Positions 23,562-31,581 of a DNA stretch of 64,000 bases are shown here, piece by piece. The notes under the pieces are model-generated. The model did no database searches and was not told the DNA's origin. It saw only the letters and a list, made by a program, of their open reading frames with translations. Both the position numbers and the translations under genes were made by a program. Position 1 is the stretch's first letter, and every line of letters starts with the position of its first letter. Source of the DNA: JAXLYE01 sp046351595 (lineage in GTDB: Bacteria > Myxococcota_A > Polyangia > Palsa-1104 > JAEUJZ01); contig JAXLYE010000002.1 of assembly GCA_046351595.1 (NCBI GenBank), forward strand, positions 1,364,001 through 1,428,000. Direction: 5' to 3'.

Positions 23562-25196
23562 ATGTGGGGCTATAAGCCCTTGCGTCGCCTGGCCGATGGC
23601 CTGCGCACAGGGGCAGGCGCGACGGAAACCCCTGTGGCCAAGGACCAAGAGAAGCTCTGCTTTGCCTGTCCTGCCAGCTACCCGGCGGCATACTCGTCGT
23701 GTCCCAAGTGTCAGCTGCCGCTGGTGTTCCCCTGCATCGGCAAGGTCTGGCGCGTCGAGGGGCTCATCGGCCGCGGCGGCATGGGCGCGGTCTTTTTGGC
23801 CCACCATGTCGACGATCCGCGCAAGCGCGCCGCGGTGAAGGTGCTGGCCACCATCGCCGGCGAGCAGCGCGCCGATCGCATGGACCGGATCGCCCGCTTC
23901 CAGCGCGAGGCCGAGGCGATGCGGCGCCTGACCCACCCCAACATCGTCCAGCTCTACGACTTCAGCCGCGAGCGCGACGGGTCGCTGTACCTGGCCATGG
24001 AGTACCTGCAGGGCCCGTCGCTGAGCAAGCTGCTCAAGGCGCGCCACTGCCTGCCCGGGGACGAGGCGGCGTCGCTGATCCTGCCGGTGCTGTCCGCCGT
24101 CGAGGCGGCGCACAAGGTCGGGGTCATCCACCGCGATCTCAAGCCGGACAACATCGTGCTGGCGACGGTGCAGGACGGCAAGCGCGAGGTGCAGCGGATC
24201 AAGGTCGTAGACTTCGGCGTGGCGCGGCTCAAGGACGACTCGCTGACCGACAGCGGCCAGGCGCTGGGCACGCCGGTGTACATGGCGCCCGAGCAGGCGC
24301 AGGGCGGCAGCGTCGACGAGCGCGTCGATGTCTACGGCGCCGGCGCGGTGCTCTACGAGCTCTTGACCGGGCACCCGCCGTTCACGCCGCCCGACGCGCC
24401 CAACGCCAACCTGGCGGTGCTGGCGCGCATCATGACCACGGACCCGACGCCGATCCGCGAGCGCTGCCCGGACATCTCGCCGGCGCTGGAGTCGGTGGTC
24501 CAGGGCGCGATGTGCCGCGACCGCGAGAAGCGCTACCACAGCGTCGAGGAGTTTGCGGCGGCGCTGCAGGAGGCGGTGAAGCGGCCGGACGAGCGGCTGT
24601 GGACGCCGCCGGCCGAGATCACGGCGCTGCCGCTGCCCTCGGCCGTGGCCGCCGCGGTGTCGCAGCCCAACCGCCTGCCGCGCAACTCCATCCCGCCGCA
24701 CCTGCGCACGTCGATGGGGCCGCTGCGGCGCAGCATGGGGCCGGGGGCGAGCGTGCCGGCGTCGCCGCTGTTGGGCGGTCCGTCGGGCCCGGTGGCGATG
24801 TCGCGCGCGGCGGCGAGCGCACCGGTGGCGCCGCTCTCGGTGAGCCGCTCGGGGGCGGCGATCCCGCCGCTCGGCACCGGGTCGCGCCCGCCGTCGGCAC
24901 CCGGCTCGTTCAGCGCGCCGAGCCGGCCGCCGGTGGCGCGCTCGGCCCAGAGCTTCACGCCGGTGCCGCCGGGCGCCGCGTCCGAGGCCTCGCGCCCGTC
25001 GGTGGTGGCCTCCAAGTCCAGCAAGCCGCCGGCCTCGCGCGGCTACCGCCTGTTCATCGCCGGCCTGTACCTGGTGCTGGTGGGCGCCATCCTGCTCGTC
25101 CTGGCCATCACCAACTGCCGCGTGCGCGGCAAGCCGACCTCGCTGCTGCTGCCGGGCCCCGTCGCTGCGGACCGGATCTCTGCGGCGCTGGGCTGA
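23562..25196 (+). CDS. Ser/Thr protein kinase with N-terminal zinc-ribbon
   Basis: The 544-residue protein has two Cys-x2-Cys pairs (CFAC and CPKC, residues 33-48) that form a zinc-ribbon-like module, then a kinase domain (about 65-335) with IGRGGMGAVFLA, AAVKVL, His190-Arg-Asp192 in HRDLKPDN, DFGVARL and MAPEQAQ. The Ser/Pro/Ala-rich linker (residues 345-490) is disordered, and one C-terminal membrane helix (about 497-519) leaves a short extracellular tail. So the kinase is cytosolic and tail-anchored. The start could be ATG 23562 or the later GTG 23634, which retains the zinc-ribbon; the first leaves an extra 24 residues. It does not share the interrupted gene's domain layout. Confidence 0.88.
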   Translation: MWGYKPLRRLADGLRTGAGATETPVAKDQEKLCFACPASYPAAYSSCPKCQLPLVFPCIGKVWRVEGLIGRGGMGAVFLAHHVDDPRKRAAVKVLATIAGEQRADRMDRIARFQREAEAMRRLTHPNIVQLYDFSRERDGSLYLAMEYLQGPSLSKLLKARHCLPGDEAASLILPVLSAVEAAHKVGVIHRDLKPDNIVLATVQDGKREVQRIKVVDFGVARLKDDSLTDSGQALGTPVYMAPEQAQGGSVDERVDVYGAGAVLYELLTGHPPFTPPDAPNANLAVLARIMTTDPTPIRERCPDISPALESVVQGAMCRDREKRYHSVEEFAAALQEAVKRPDERLWTPPAEITALPLPSAVAAAVSQPNRLPRNSIPPHLRTSMGPLRRSMGPGASVPASPLLGGPSGPVAMSRAAASAPVAPLSVSRSGAAIPPLGTGSRPPSAPGSFSAPSRPPVARSAQSFTPVPPGAASEASRPSVVASKSSKPPASRGYRLFIAGLYLVLVGAILLVLAITNCRVRGKPTSLLLPGPVAADRISAALG

Positions 25197-25229
25197 GCCC
25201 GGGCGCCGGCTTTTGCTAAAACGGTCTGC

Positions 25230-26027
25230 GTGGACACGCCGCCGCACGATCTGCTGAGGCTCGCGACCTGCTTCGGCCTCGGCGCCGTCGCGGCCGGCAT
25301 CAACGCCATCGCCGGCGGCGGCACGCTGCTGTCGTTCCCGGTGCTGGTGGCGCTCGGCTGGCCGGCGGTCATCGCCAACGCCACCAACGCCGCGTCGCTG
25401 TGGCCGGGCAGCCTCGGCAGCGCGCTCGGCTTCCGCGACGAGCGCTCGCGCGCCACCATCCGCGGCCACCTGCCGCTCTTGCTCGTGCCGACGTTCATCG
25501 GCTCGGCGCTGGGCGCGCTGCTCCTGACCGTGAGCGGCGAGCGCCTGTTCCGCCTGCTGGTCCCGGCGCTGGTGCTGCTGGCGACGGTGCTCTTGGCGCT
25601 GCAGCCGCGCATCCGCCGCCGCAGCCAGGCCCGCGCCGCCGCCGGGGCCGCGCCGCGCCGCCTGCCGACGTGGGCGGTCCTGTTGCTGCAGCTCTTCATC
25701 GGCGTCTACGGCGGCTACTTCGGCGCCGGCATGGGCATCCTGATGCTGGCGCTGCTCGGCCTGTACATCGAGGGCGACCTGCACGAGCACAACGCGCTCA
25801 AGGCCTGGCTCGGCGTCGCCGTCAATCTATTGGCAAGCGTGATATTCTTTTGGCAGGGCCTGATCGACCTGCCGGCGGGGGCGGCGATGGCGACGGGCGC
25901 AGTCCTGGGCGGCTACGCCGCGGCGCGGCTGTCGCTGCGGGTCAAGGCCGACGCGCTGCGGCTGGTGATCGTGGTGATCGGCGCGCTCTTGTCGCTGTGG
26001 TTCACGCTGCGGGCGCTGCGCGGCTGA
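25230..26027 (+). CDS. Sulfite/organosulfonate exporter TauE/SafE family
   Basis: The 265-residue protein has about eight membrane helices in two halves, with the family's glycine motifs AVAAGINAIAGGGTLLSFP (residues 18-36) and GVYGGYFGAGMGILMLALLG (residues 157-176). These repeats define the TauE/SafE (PF01925) transporters, which export sulfite, sulfoacetate or related anions, although in most bacteria the substrate is unknown. It starts at a GTG 33 bases after the kinase stop codon and might share a transcript with that gene. The charged loop between the halves (RIRRRSQARAAA) faces the cytosol. Assignment to the family is secure; the substrate is not. Confidence 0.88.
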   Translation: MDTPPHDLLRLATCFGLGAVAAGINAIAGGGTLLSFPVLVALGWPAVIANATNAASLWPGSLGSALGFRDERSRATIRGHLPLLLVPTFIGSALGALLLTVSGERLFRLLVPALVLLATVLLALQPRIRRRSQARAAAGAAPRRLPTWAVLLLQLFIGVYGGYFGAGMGILMLALLGLYIEGDLHEHNALKAWLGVAVNLLASVIFFWQGLIDLPAGAAMATGAVLGGYAAARLSLRVKADALRLVIVVIGALLSLWFTLRALRG

Positions 26028-26063
26028 GGCCCCGAAGGCACAGAAGGCCCCGGGCGCGACCGG

Positions 26064-26561
26064 CTACTTCTGCTTGCGCTTGGCGATCCACTCGCGCGTG
26101 ATCTCGGCGGCGCGGTCGTAGCCCTTGCGCATCTCGTCGACCATGTACTGCTCGATCTTGCCGCCGACGAGCATCACCGAGACCTTGATGTCACCGGCGA
26201 AGACGCGCTGGCAGCGGCCCGTCCCGATCGGCACCACGCTGAACACGCCGCCCATCTTGAAGCGGTTCTGCATCACCTCGGGCTCGATGCGCACGTCCAT
26301 CTTCGAGGCGGCCTTGTCGTAGACGTCGTACTCGGTGTAGCCGGTGCTGGTGATCAGCGACTGCGCCCAGCTCGGCACCGGCATGTCGGGCTCGAGCTTC
26401 TGGGTGCGGATCAGCTTGTCGCCGGTGTCGCGCCGCTCCTTGACGGTGCGGCTGCGCATGCCGATGTGCTTGAACATCGCCTCTTCGAACTTCTCGTCGA
26501 AGAACAGCTCCCAGAAGCCCTGCGGATCGGTGTCGAAGTCGTGCGAGAAGCGGAAGTCCAT
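26064..26561 (-). CDS. DUF2505 (SRPBCC-like) protein
   Basis: The 165-residue protein has the lengths and pattern of DUF2505, a START/SRPBCC-fold family: an N-terminal FSHDFDTDPQGFWELFFDEKFEEAMFKHIG, a central strand pair with PSW, and the C-terminal IKVSVMLVGGKIEQYMVDEMRKGYDRAAEITREWI helix typical of the family. Such proteins bind small hydrophobic ligands; the ligand is unknown. No signal peptide is visible. It is followed downstream on this strand by nothing; the next minus-strand gene upstream is a PHA-system protein at 26666, with a 104-base gap. Coupled transcription is possible. Confidence 0.75.
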   Translation of the reverse strand: MDFRFSHDFDTDPQGFWELFFDEKFEEAMFKHIGMRSRTVKERRDTGDKLIRTQKLEPDMPVPSWAQSLITSTGYTEYDVYDKAASKMDVRIEPEVMQNRFKMGGVFSVVPIGTGRCQRVFAGDIKVSVMLVGGKIEQYMVDEMRKGYDRAAEITREWIAKRKQK

Positions 26562-26665
26562 GAGCGGTTCCTTTTGGCCGGACGCGACGAGCCCTCCCCG
26601 CTGCGCGCGCGGCGCAGGTCGGGGCGGGCCGAGGTCGGGTGTCGTAGACAGGGGCGGGGCGGGCC

Positions 26666-26947
26666 TCAGGCCGTGAACAGCTTCGCCAGCTCGTCCTTGA
26701 TCTTCTTCTCGATGGTGTCCTTCATCGGGCTTAGCACGAAGGACAGGTCGAGGTTCACGCGAACTTGATTGGGCTCGATGTTGATCGTGCCGTTGGCGCC
26801 GGTCCGCTTGACCTCGGCCTGGGTGGCCGACTTCCACGTCGAGGACAGGCCGTACTTCTCGCTGAGCTCCTGGCTCAGGTTCTCGAGCCGCTTCTTGGCT
26901 TCCTCGGCGCTCACCTTGTGGCTCTGCGTGATCTCAAGCTTGGGCAT
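26666..26947 (-). CDS. Polyhydroxyalkanoic acid system-type small protein
   Basis: The 93-residue product begins MPKLEITQSHKVSAEEAKKRLENL and has the strand SSTWKSATQAEVKRTGANGTI and the C-terminal helix KDTIEKKIKDELAKLF. This matches the PHA_gran_rgn (PF09650) family, once described in polyhydroxyalkanoate granule regions but common in genomes without PHA synthase. It should be a small cytosolic protein with unknown function; no other PHA gene lies in this window. The frame extends upstream to 26998, but ATG 26947 starts the conserved part. Upstream of it, 26959-26990 is a short imperfect repeat of CTGTGACTCG. Confidence 0.72.
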   Translation of the reverse strand: MPKLEITQSHKVSAEEAKKRLENLSQELSEKYGLSSTWKSATQAEVKRTGANGTINIEPNQVRVNLDLSFVLSPMKDTIEKKIKDELAKLFTA

Positions 26948-27095
26948 GGGCCTCTTCCTCCTGTGACTCGCCTGTGACTCGGCTGTGATCGGGGCCATGG
27001 GCTGGCCGTTGGTTGGGGTCCGTCGGGGGACCGCTTGCAGTCGGGTCTTTGCCGCGTGCGCGGCCCGCCCCCTATCATGCTAGCCTCGGGCCGCG

Positions 27096-28232
27096 ATGAC
27101 CATCTTTTCCCAGCCAGACCCGCGCCGCATCACCCGCTTCGCTTCCTCCGGCGGCTGAGCGGCCAAGGTGGGTCCGGGCGACCTGCACGAGCTCCTGCAC
27201 GGCCTGGGCGCGGCCCGGGACCGAGCGCGCGACCCCGCGGTGCTGGTCGGCACCGAGACCGGGGACGACGCGGGCGTGTTCCTGTTGCCGTCCGCCGCCG
27301 GGGCCGGCGCGGGGCCGCGCAGCGACGGGCTGGCGCTGGTGCAGACCGCGGACTTCATCACGCCGCCGTTCGACGATCCGTTCGCCTACGGGCAGATCGC
27401 CGCCGCCAACGCGCTCTCGGACGTCTACGCCATGGGCGGCCGGCCGGTGACCGCGCTGAACCTGTGCGCCTTCCCGCGCGAGCTCCTGCCCGAGGTCGCG
27501 CACGAGATCCTCGAGGGCGCGGCGGCGGCGCTGGCGGCGGCCGGGGCGGCGCTGCTCGGCGGCCACACCGTGCGCGCGCCCGAGCTGTTCTTCGGCCTCG
27601 CTGTGACCGGGCTGGTCGACGCCTCGCGCATCTGGCGCAACATCGGGGTGCGTCCGGGGGACGTGCTCTTGCTCACCAAGCCGCTCGGCGCCGGCCTGCT
27701 CGTGACGGGCGCGCGCAAGGGCCTGATCTCCGAGGCCGAGCGCAGCGCCTGCGCCGTCGGCATGGCCGCCCTCAACCGCCGCGCCGCCGAGATCCTTGGG
27801 GATCCGGCGCTCGACCTTGGGGTCCACGCCGCGACCGATGTCACCGGCTTCGGGCTCGCCGGGCACGGGCTGGGCATGACCCAGGCCGCCGGCGGGGCCG
27901 ACGCGGCCGGCGACGTGGCGCTGCGGCTGCACCTCGGCTGGCTGCCGCTGTACCCGGGCGCGCGCGCGCTGGCCGAGCGCGGCGTCACCTGCGGCGGCGC
28001 CCAAAGCAACCAGCGCGCCTACCGCGAGCGCATCACCAGCGCGCGCCCGCTGACCGCCGCCGAGCAGGAGCTGCTGTTCGATCCGCAGACCTCGGGCGGG
28101 CTGCTCTGCGCGCTGCCGGCGGCGGCCGCGGAGCGCGCGCTCTTGGCCCTGCACGGAGCCGGCATCCCGGCCGCGCGCATCGGCGAGGTCGTGCCGCGCG
28201 CGGGCGGCGCCCCGCTCGTAGTCGTCGACTGA
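27096..28232 (+). CDS. selD: Selenide, water dikinase with selenocysteine at the active site
   Basis: SelD makes selenophosphate from selenide and ATP for selenocysteine-tRNA synthesis and tRNA selenation. From ATG 27096 the frame reads RITRFASSGG, then an in-frame TGA at 27156-27158, then AAKVGPGDLHELL. This is the family N-terminus, with the TGA at the catalytic Cys/Sec position (Sec21) and the conserved catalytic Lys three residues on (Lys24, as in Cys17/Lys20 of E. coli). A conventional reading would start at 27168 and lose the active site. Downstream motifs are GTETGDDAGVF, QTADFITPPFDDPFAYG, NALSDVYAMGG, LLGGHTVRAPE, ATDVTGFGLAGH and FDPQTSGGLL. The readthrough product is 378 residues, a normal length. 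The gene converges on selB, which supplies the Sec-specific elongation factor. Confidence 0.93.
27168..27186 (+). promoter_or_regulatory. Candidate bacterial SECIS hairpin
   Basis: Seven pairs, including two G-U, enclose a CGGGC loop (27175-27179). The loop starts 17 bases after the TGA at 27158, the expected distance for a bacterial SECIS element recognised by SelB. The stem is GUGGGUC with GACCUGC. The family consensus of loop bases is loose, so the match is by position and fold only. Confidence 0.5.
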
Positions 28233-28239
28233 GGTCCGC

Positions 28240-30285
28240 TCAGCGCGCGGGCGTGCGCAGCCGGCGCAGGTCGCCGACGCGCAGCGTGACCTTCTCGGCG
28301 TCGAAGTGCTCGGCCAGCGGGATCGTGTACTTGCGGCTCTGGCCGACCAGGTCCTTAAACTGCGTCGGGCTGATCTCGCGGTGCGCGGTCAGGAACTGCA
28401 CCAGGCGGGCGCGCAGCTCGTCGACGTGCGGCTTGTAGAACAGCAGGTCCTTGATGCGCACGAGCGCGCCGGTGCGGCACAGCCCATCGACGATGCCGCG
28501 TAGCGCGGCCGCGGCGGGCGCTCCCGACGCCTGCAGGAGCGGCGGCAGCTCGTCGAGGCGCGGCGGCGCCAGCCCGGCCGCGCGGAACACGGCGAGCACG
28601 CCCTCGCGCAGCGCCTGATCGCGGTCGACCGCGACGGCAGGCCCCGCCGCTGGGGATGACGCCGGGGCGCCGACCTCGGGCAGAAGGACCCGCTCGCGCT
28701 CGATCCGCACCAGCCCGCGCTCGGCCAGCCGCTCGAGCGCGGCCGAGGCCAGCCGCGGCGGGCACACGATCGCCGGGCCCTCACCGACGCCGACGCGATC
28801 GCCGCCGAGGCGCCCGAGCGCCGGCGGCAGCGCGGCCACGGCGAGCTCGCGCCGGTGCCGCGCGAGCGCCGCCAGCACCGCCTCCTCGACATGCCGCAGC
28901 ACCGACGGGGCGTAGAGCGCGGGCGGGACCGAGACGAGCTCGCCGTCGCGCAGCAGCGCCTGCAGCGCCGCCTCGAGCTGCGCCGCCGGCACCGGCACCG
29001 CGAGCCGCAGTCCCGGCCCGGTCACGCCGCCGAGCCCGCGCCGCTCCGCCTCGGCCCGCACGAGCTCCGCGAGCGCGGTGGGCGCAGCCGCCAGCGCGTC
29101 CAGCGGGTGCAGCGCGTCCAGCGCGCCCGCGACCCGCCCGAGCGCCGCGAGCAGGCGCGGGCTGCCCCGCCGGTGTCGCCCGCCGAGGACCCGCAGGATG
29201 CGGCCGCCGCCGACGGTGGTGCCGTGGTTCTTCTGGGGCGCGAAGCCGCGCAGCACGAAGCGGTCGCCGGGCACCGCGCACAGCGGCTGATCGAGCTGGA
29301 TCTGCGCCAGCGCCGTCTCACCGGGCAGCGCCCGCTCGCGATCGAGCAGCGTCACCTGCGCCAGCCGCTGCGCCGTGCCCGCCGACAAAAGCAGCCGGCT
29401 GCGCCGCTCGAGCGGCGCCCGCGCCACCTCGAGGTAGCGCAGCTCGACGTCGAGCAGCACGCCGACCTGCTCGGCCGCGATCTCGTCCGGGCGCACCAGC
29501 GTCTCGCCGCGCTGAAGCGCCGCGAGCGGCACCGGCAGGTTGACGGCGGTGCGCTGGCCGGCCACGGCTTCGCTCACGGGCTGGCCGTGGACGTGCAGGC
29601 CGCGCACCTTGGCCGGCACCTGGTTCTTCTGCCCGGGCTGCGGCCACAGCTCGTCGCCGATACGCAGCCGCCCCGACCACAGCGTGCCCGTCGCCACCGT
29701 GCCGAACCCCTTGAGCGAGAAGACGCGATCGACCGGCAGCCTGACCAGGTTGGCGTCGGGGCGGCCGGGGCTGTCCCGCAGCGCTCGCTCGATGGCGCGG
29801 CAGAGCTCGGGCAGCCCCTCGCCGGTGCGCGCCGAGCAGGCGATGATCTCGGAGCCGCGCAGCGCGCTCGTCGCCAGCGTCGAGACGAGCTCCTCGCGCG
29901 CGAGCTCCAGCAGCTCGGGCGGCACGAGGTCGCTCTTGCTGAGCGCGACCACGCCGCGCCGCACCCCGAGCAGCTCGAGGATGTCCAGGTGCTCGCGCGT
30001 CTGCGGCATCACGCCCTCGTCCGCGGCGACGACCAGCAGCACCGCGTCGACGCCGACCGCGCCCGCGACCATGGTGCGGATGAAGCGCTCGTGCCCGGGC
30101 ACGTCGACGACGCCGACGACATCGCCGCCGGGCAGCGCGAGGTGCGCGAACCCGAGCTCGATGGTGATGCCGCGCTCCTTCTCTTCCTTGAGCCGATCGG
30201 TGTCGATGCCCGTCAGCGCCTTGACCAGGCTGGTCTTGCCGTGGTCGATGTGGCCGGCGGTCCCGAGGACGCGGTGCAGGCTCAT
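28240..30285 (-). CDS. selB: Selenocysteine-specific translation elongation factor
   Basis: The 681-residue protein has an EF-Tu-like GTPase with P-loop GTAGHIDHGKTS (residues 8-19), switch II DVPGHERF and the SKSD guanine-specificity motif (NKxD in EF-Tu), followed by two beta-barrels and winged-helix repeats near the C-terminus (LVQFLTAHREISPTQFKDLVGQSRKYTIPLAEHFD). This organisation is specific for SelB, which delivers Sec-tRNA(Sec) to UGA codons when a SECIS hairpin binds its C-terminal winged helices. The length (about 610-680) is standard. The gene converges with selD with a seven-base gap. No selA or tRNA-Sec gene is visible in this window, so they must lie elsewhere. Confidence 0.95.
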   Translation of the reverse strand: MSLHRVLGTAGHIDHGKTSLVKALTGIDTDRLKEEKERGITIELGFAHLALPGGDVVGVVDVPGHERFIRTMVAGAVGVDAVLLVVAADEGVMPQTREHLDILELLGVRRGVVALSKSDLVPPELLELAREELVSTLATSALRGSEIIACSARTGEGLPELCRAIERALRDSPGRPDANLVRLPVDRVFSLKGFGTVATGTLWSGRLRIGDELWPQPGQKNQVPAKVRGLHVHGQPVSEAVAGQRTAVNLPVPLAALQRGETLVRPDEIAAEQVGVLLDVELRYLEVARAPLERRSRLLLSAGTAQRLAQVTLLDRERALPGETALAQIQLDQPLCAVPGDRFVLRGFAPQKNHGTTVGGGRILRVLGGRHRRGSPRLLAALGRVAGALDALHPLDALAAAPTALAELVRAEAERRGLGGVTGPGLRLAVPVPAAQLEAALQALLRDGELVSVPPALYAPSVLRHVEEAVLAALARHRRELAVAALPPALGRLGGDRVGVGEGPAIVCPPRLASAALERLAERGLVRIERERVLLPEVGAPASSPAAGPAVAVDRDQALREGVLAVFRAAGLAPPRLDELPPLLQASGAPAAAALRGIVDGLCRTGALVRIKDLLFYKPHVDELRARLVQFLTAHREISPTQFKDLVGQSRKYTIPLAEHFDAEKVTLRVGDLRRLRTPAR

Positions 30286-30479
30286 GGGCCGAGCCTACCT
30301 CACCCAACCGCCCGGCCAATCCCCTCTTTCGCTCGGGGTTTGATACAGTCCGGTTGTTTGGTCCGCTGTTAAAAGGTCCTTTGCGTACTCTCGATCTCTA
30401 GGGCTCCCCGCTCCGGGCGCTGCGCCTGCGGCCCTGTCGCCGGGGCGGTCCCTCCCGATGCCGGAGCTTGCCTTCTGCC

Positions 30480-31487
30480 ATGCCGACGCCGACTCCATCG
30501 ACAAACTCGCCCGGTCCCGCGCCTCCCGCGGGCGCGCCCAGCATGAGCGCGCTCGTCGAGTCGCTGCTCTCTGAGCTTGGCCAAAGCGTGCCCGAGGACA
30601 CGATGCTGAAGTTCAACGAGATCTGCTCGCGCCTGCTAAACGTCGCAAAGTTCGCCGACGAGGCGTCGCGCCGCTTCATCGACCCCGAGGTCGCCGCGGC
30701 CATCGACACCCTGCCCAACCGCGTCAACGACCAGGGCTTCGACACCTGGGGCTTCTGCCCCGAGGAGGCGAAGTTCTACTACTCGCTGGCGCGTCACATC
30801 CACGACTACTTCCGCCCCGAGATCCACGGCATAAAGAACGTGCCCGCGGGCCGCGTGCTGATCGTGCCCAACCACGCCGGGCAGCTCCCCTTCGACGGCG
30901 TGGTGGTCGGCGTCTCGTGCCTGCTCAACGCCCACCGGCCGCGCCTGGTGCGCGCCATGGCCGAGCGCTGGGTCTCGACGCTGCCGTTCATCAACGAAAT
31001 GTTCGCGCGCGCCGGCGTCGTGCTCGGCGATCCGATCAACTGCCGCAACCTGCTCGAGGACGATCAGGCGATCCTGGTGTTCCCCGAGGGTGCGCGCGGC
31101 AGCGGCAAGATCTTCCAGCGCCGCTACAAGCTCGAGCCGTTCGGCCGCGGCTTCATGCGCCTGGCGCTGCAGACGCACACGCCGATCGTGCCGGTCGCGG
31201 TGATCGGCTCGGAAGAGGCGGTGATCTCGGTGCACAACTGGAAGGGCCTGGCGAAGCTTATCAAGGCGCCGTACGCGCCGGTGAGCCCGCTGCTGCCGCT
31301 GCTCGGCCCGCTGGCGTACTTCCCGCTGCCGGTGAAGTTCCGCGTCTACTTCGGCGAGCCGATGCACTTCACCGGTCCCTTCGACGACGAGGACGCGAAC
31401 ATCCAGGCCAAGGTCGATCAGGTCCAGGAGCGCGTGCAGCAGATGATCAACGACGGCCTGAAGGCGCGCCGTTCAATCTTTTTTTAA
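30480..31487 (+). CDS. Lysophospholipid acyltransferase-type protein
   Basis: The 335-residue protein resembles the PlsC/LPLAT family. The catalytic motif appears as NHAGQLPFD (His132 and Asp139), but the spacing is six residues, whereas the usual HX4D has four. The downstream motif FPEGARGSGK agrees with block III, and PIVPVAVIGSEEAV with block IV. It therefore likely transfers acyl chains to a glycerophospholipid or a related acceptor at the inner membrane. The first ~90 residues, rich in Pro/Ser and then helical, are not family-specific. No strong Shine-Dalgarno sequence decides between TTG 30468, ATG 30480 and ATG 30543; I use 30480. The end (SIFF) lies in a T tract just before three hairpins. 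Confidence 0.78.
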   Translation: MPTPTPSTNSPGPAPPAGAPSMSALVESLLSELGQSVPEDTMLKFNEICSRLLNVAKFADEASRRFIDPEVAAAIDTLPNRVNDQGFDTWGFCPEEAKFYYSLARHIHDYFRPEIHGIKNVPAGRVLIVPNHAGQLPFDGVVVGVSCLLNAHRPRLVRAMAERWVSTLPFINEMFARAGVVLGDPINCRNLLEDDQAILVFPEGARGSGKIFQRRYKLEPFGRGFMRLALQTHTPIVPVAVIGSEEAVISVHNWKGLAKLIKAPYAPVSPLLPLLGPLAYFPLPVKFRVYFGEPMHFTGPFDDEDANIQAKVDQVQERVQQMINDGLKARRSIFF

Positions 31488-31488
31488 T

Positions 31489-31560
31489 GGGGGACCTTCC
31501 CGTCCCCCCTCAGCAGGCCGAGCCTGCTGAGCCTCCCCCCACCGCGCGCGTCCCGCGCGG
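31489..31560 (+). promoter_or_regulatory. Three consecutive perfect hairpins
   Basis: 31489-31508 pairs GGGGGAC with GTCCCCC (7-bp stem). 31509-31531 pairs CTCAGCAGG with CCTGCTGAG (9 bp). 31542-31560 pairs CCGCGCG with CGCGCGG (7 bp). All stems are perfect. They fill the leader between the acyltransferase stop and the SDR start at 31582, so they may act as a terminator, attenuator or RNA-processing site. There is no T tract after the last one. Confidence 0.7.
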
Positions 31561-31581
31561 GGTCTTTACTGGAGGAGCTTA

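Noticed and set aside
27156..27158. In-frame TGA of selD as a nonsense mutation
   Set aside because: Its position is exactly that of the family's catalytic Cys/Sec, flanking residues match the N-terminus, and selB is adjacent.
30286..30479. tRNA-Sec (selC) beside selB
   Set aside because: No cloverleaf with a TCA anticodon was found; only the tRNA at 4843 is seen in this window.
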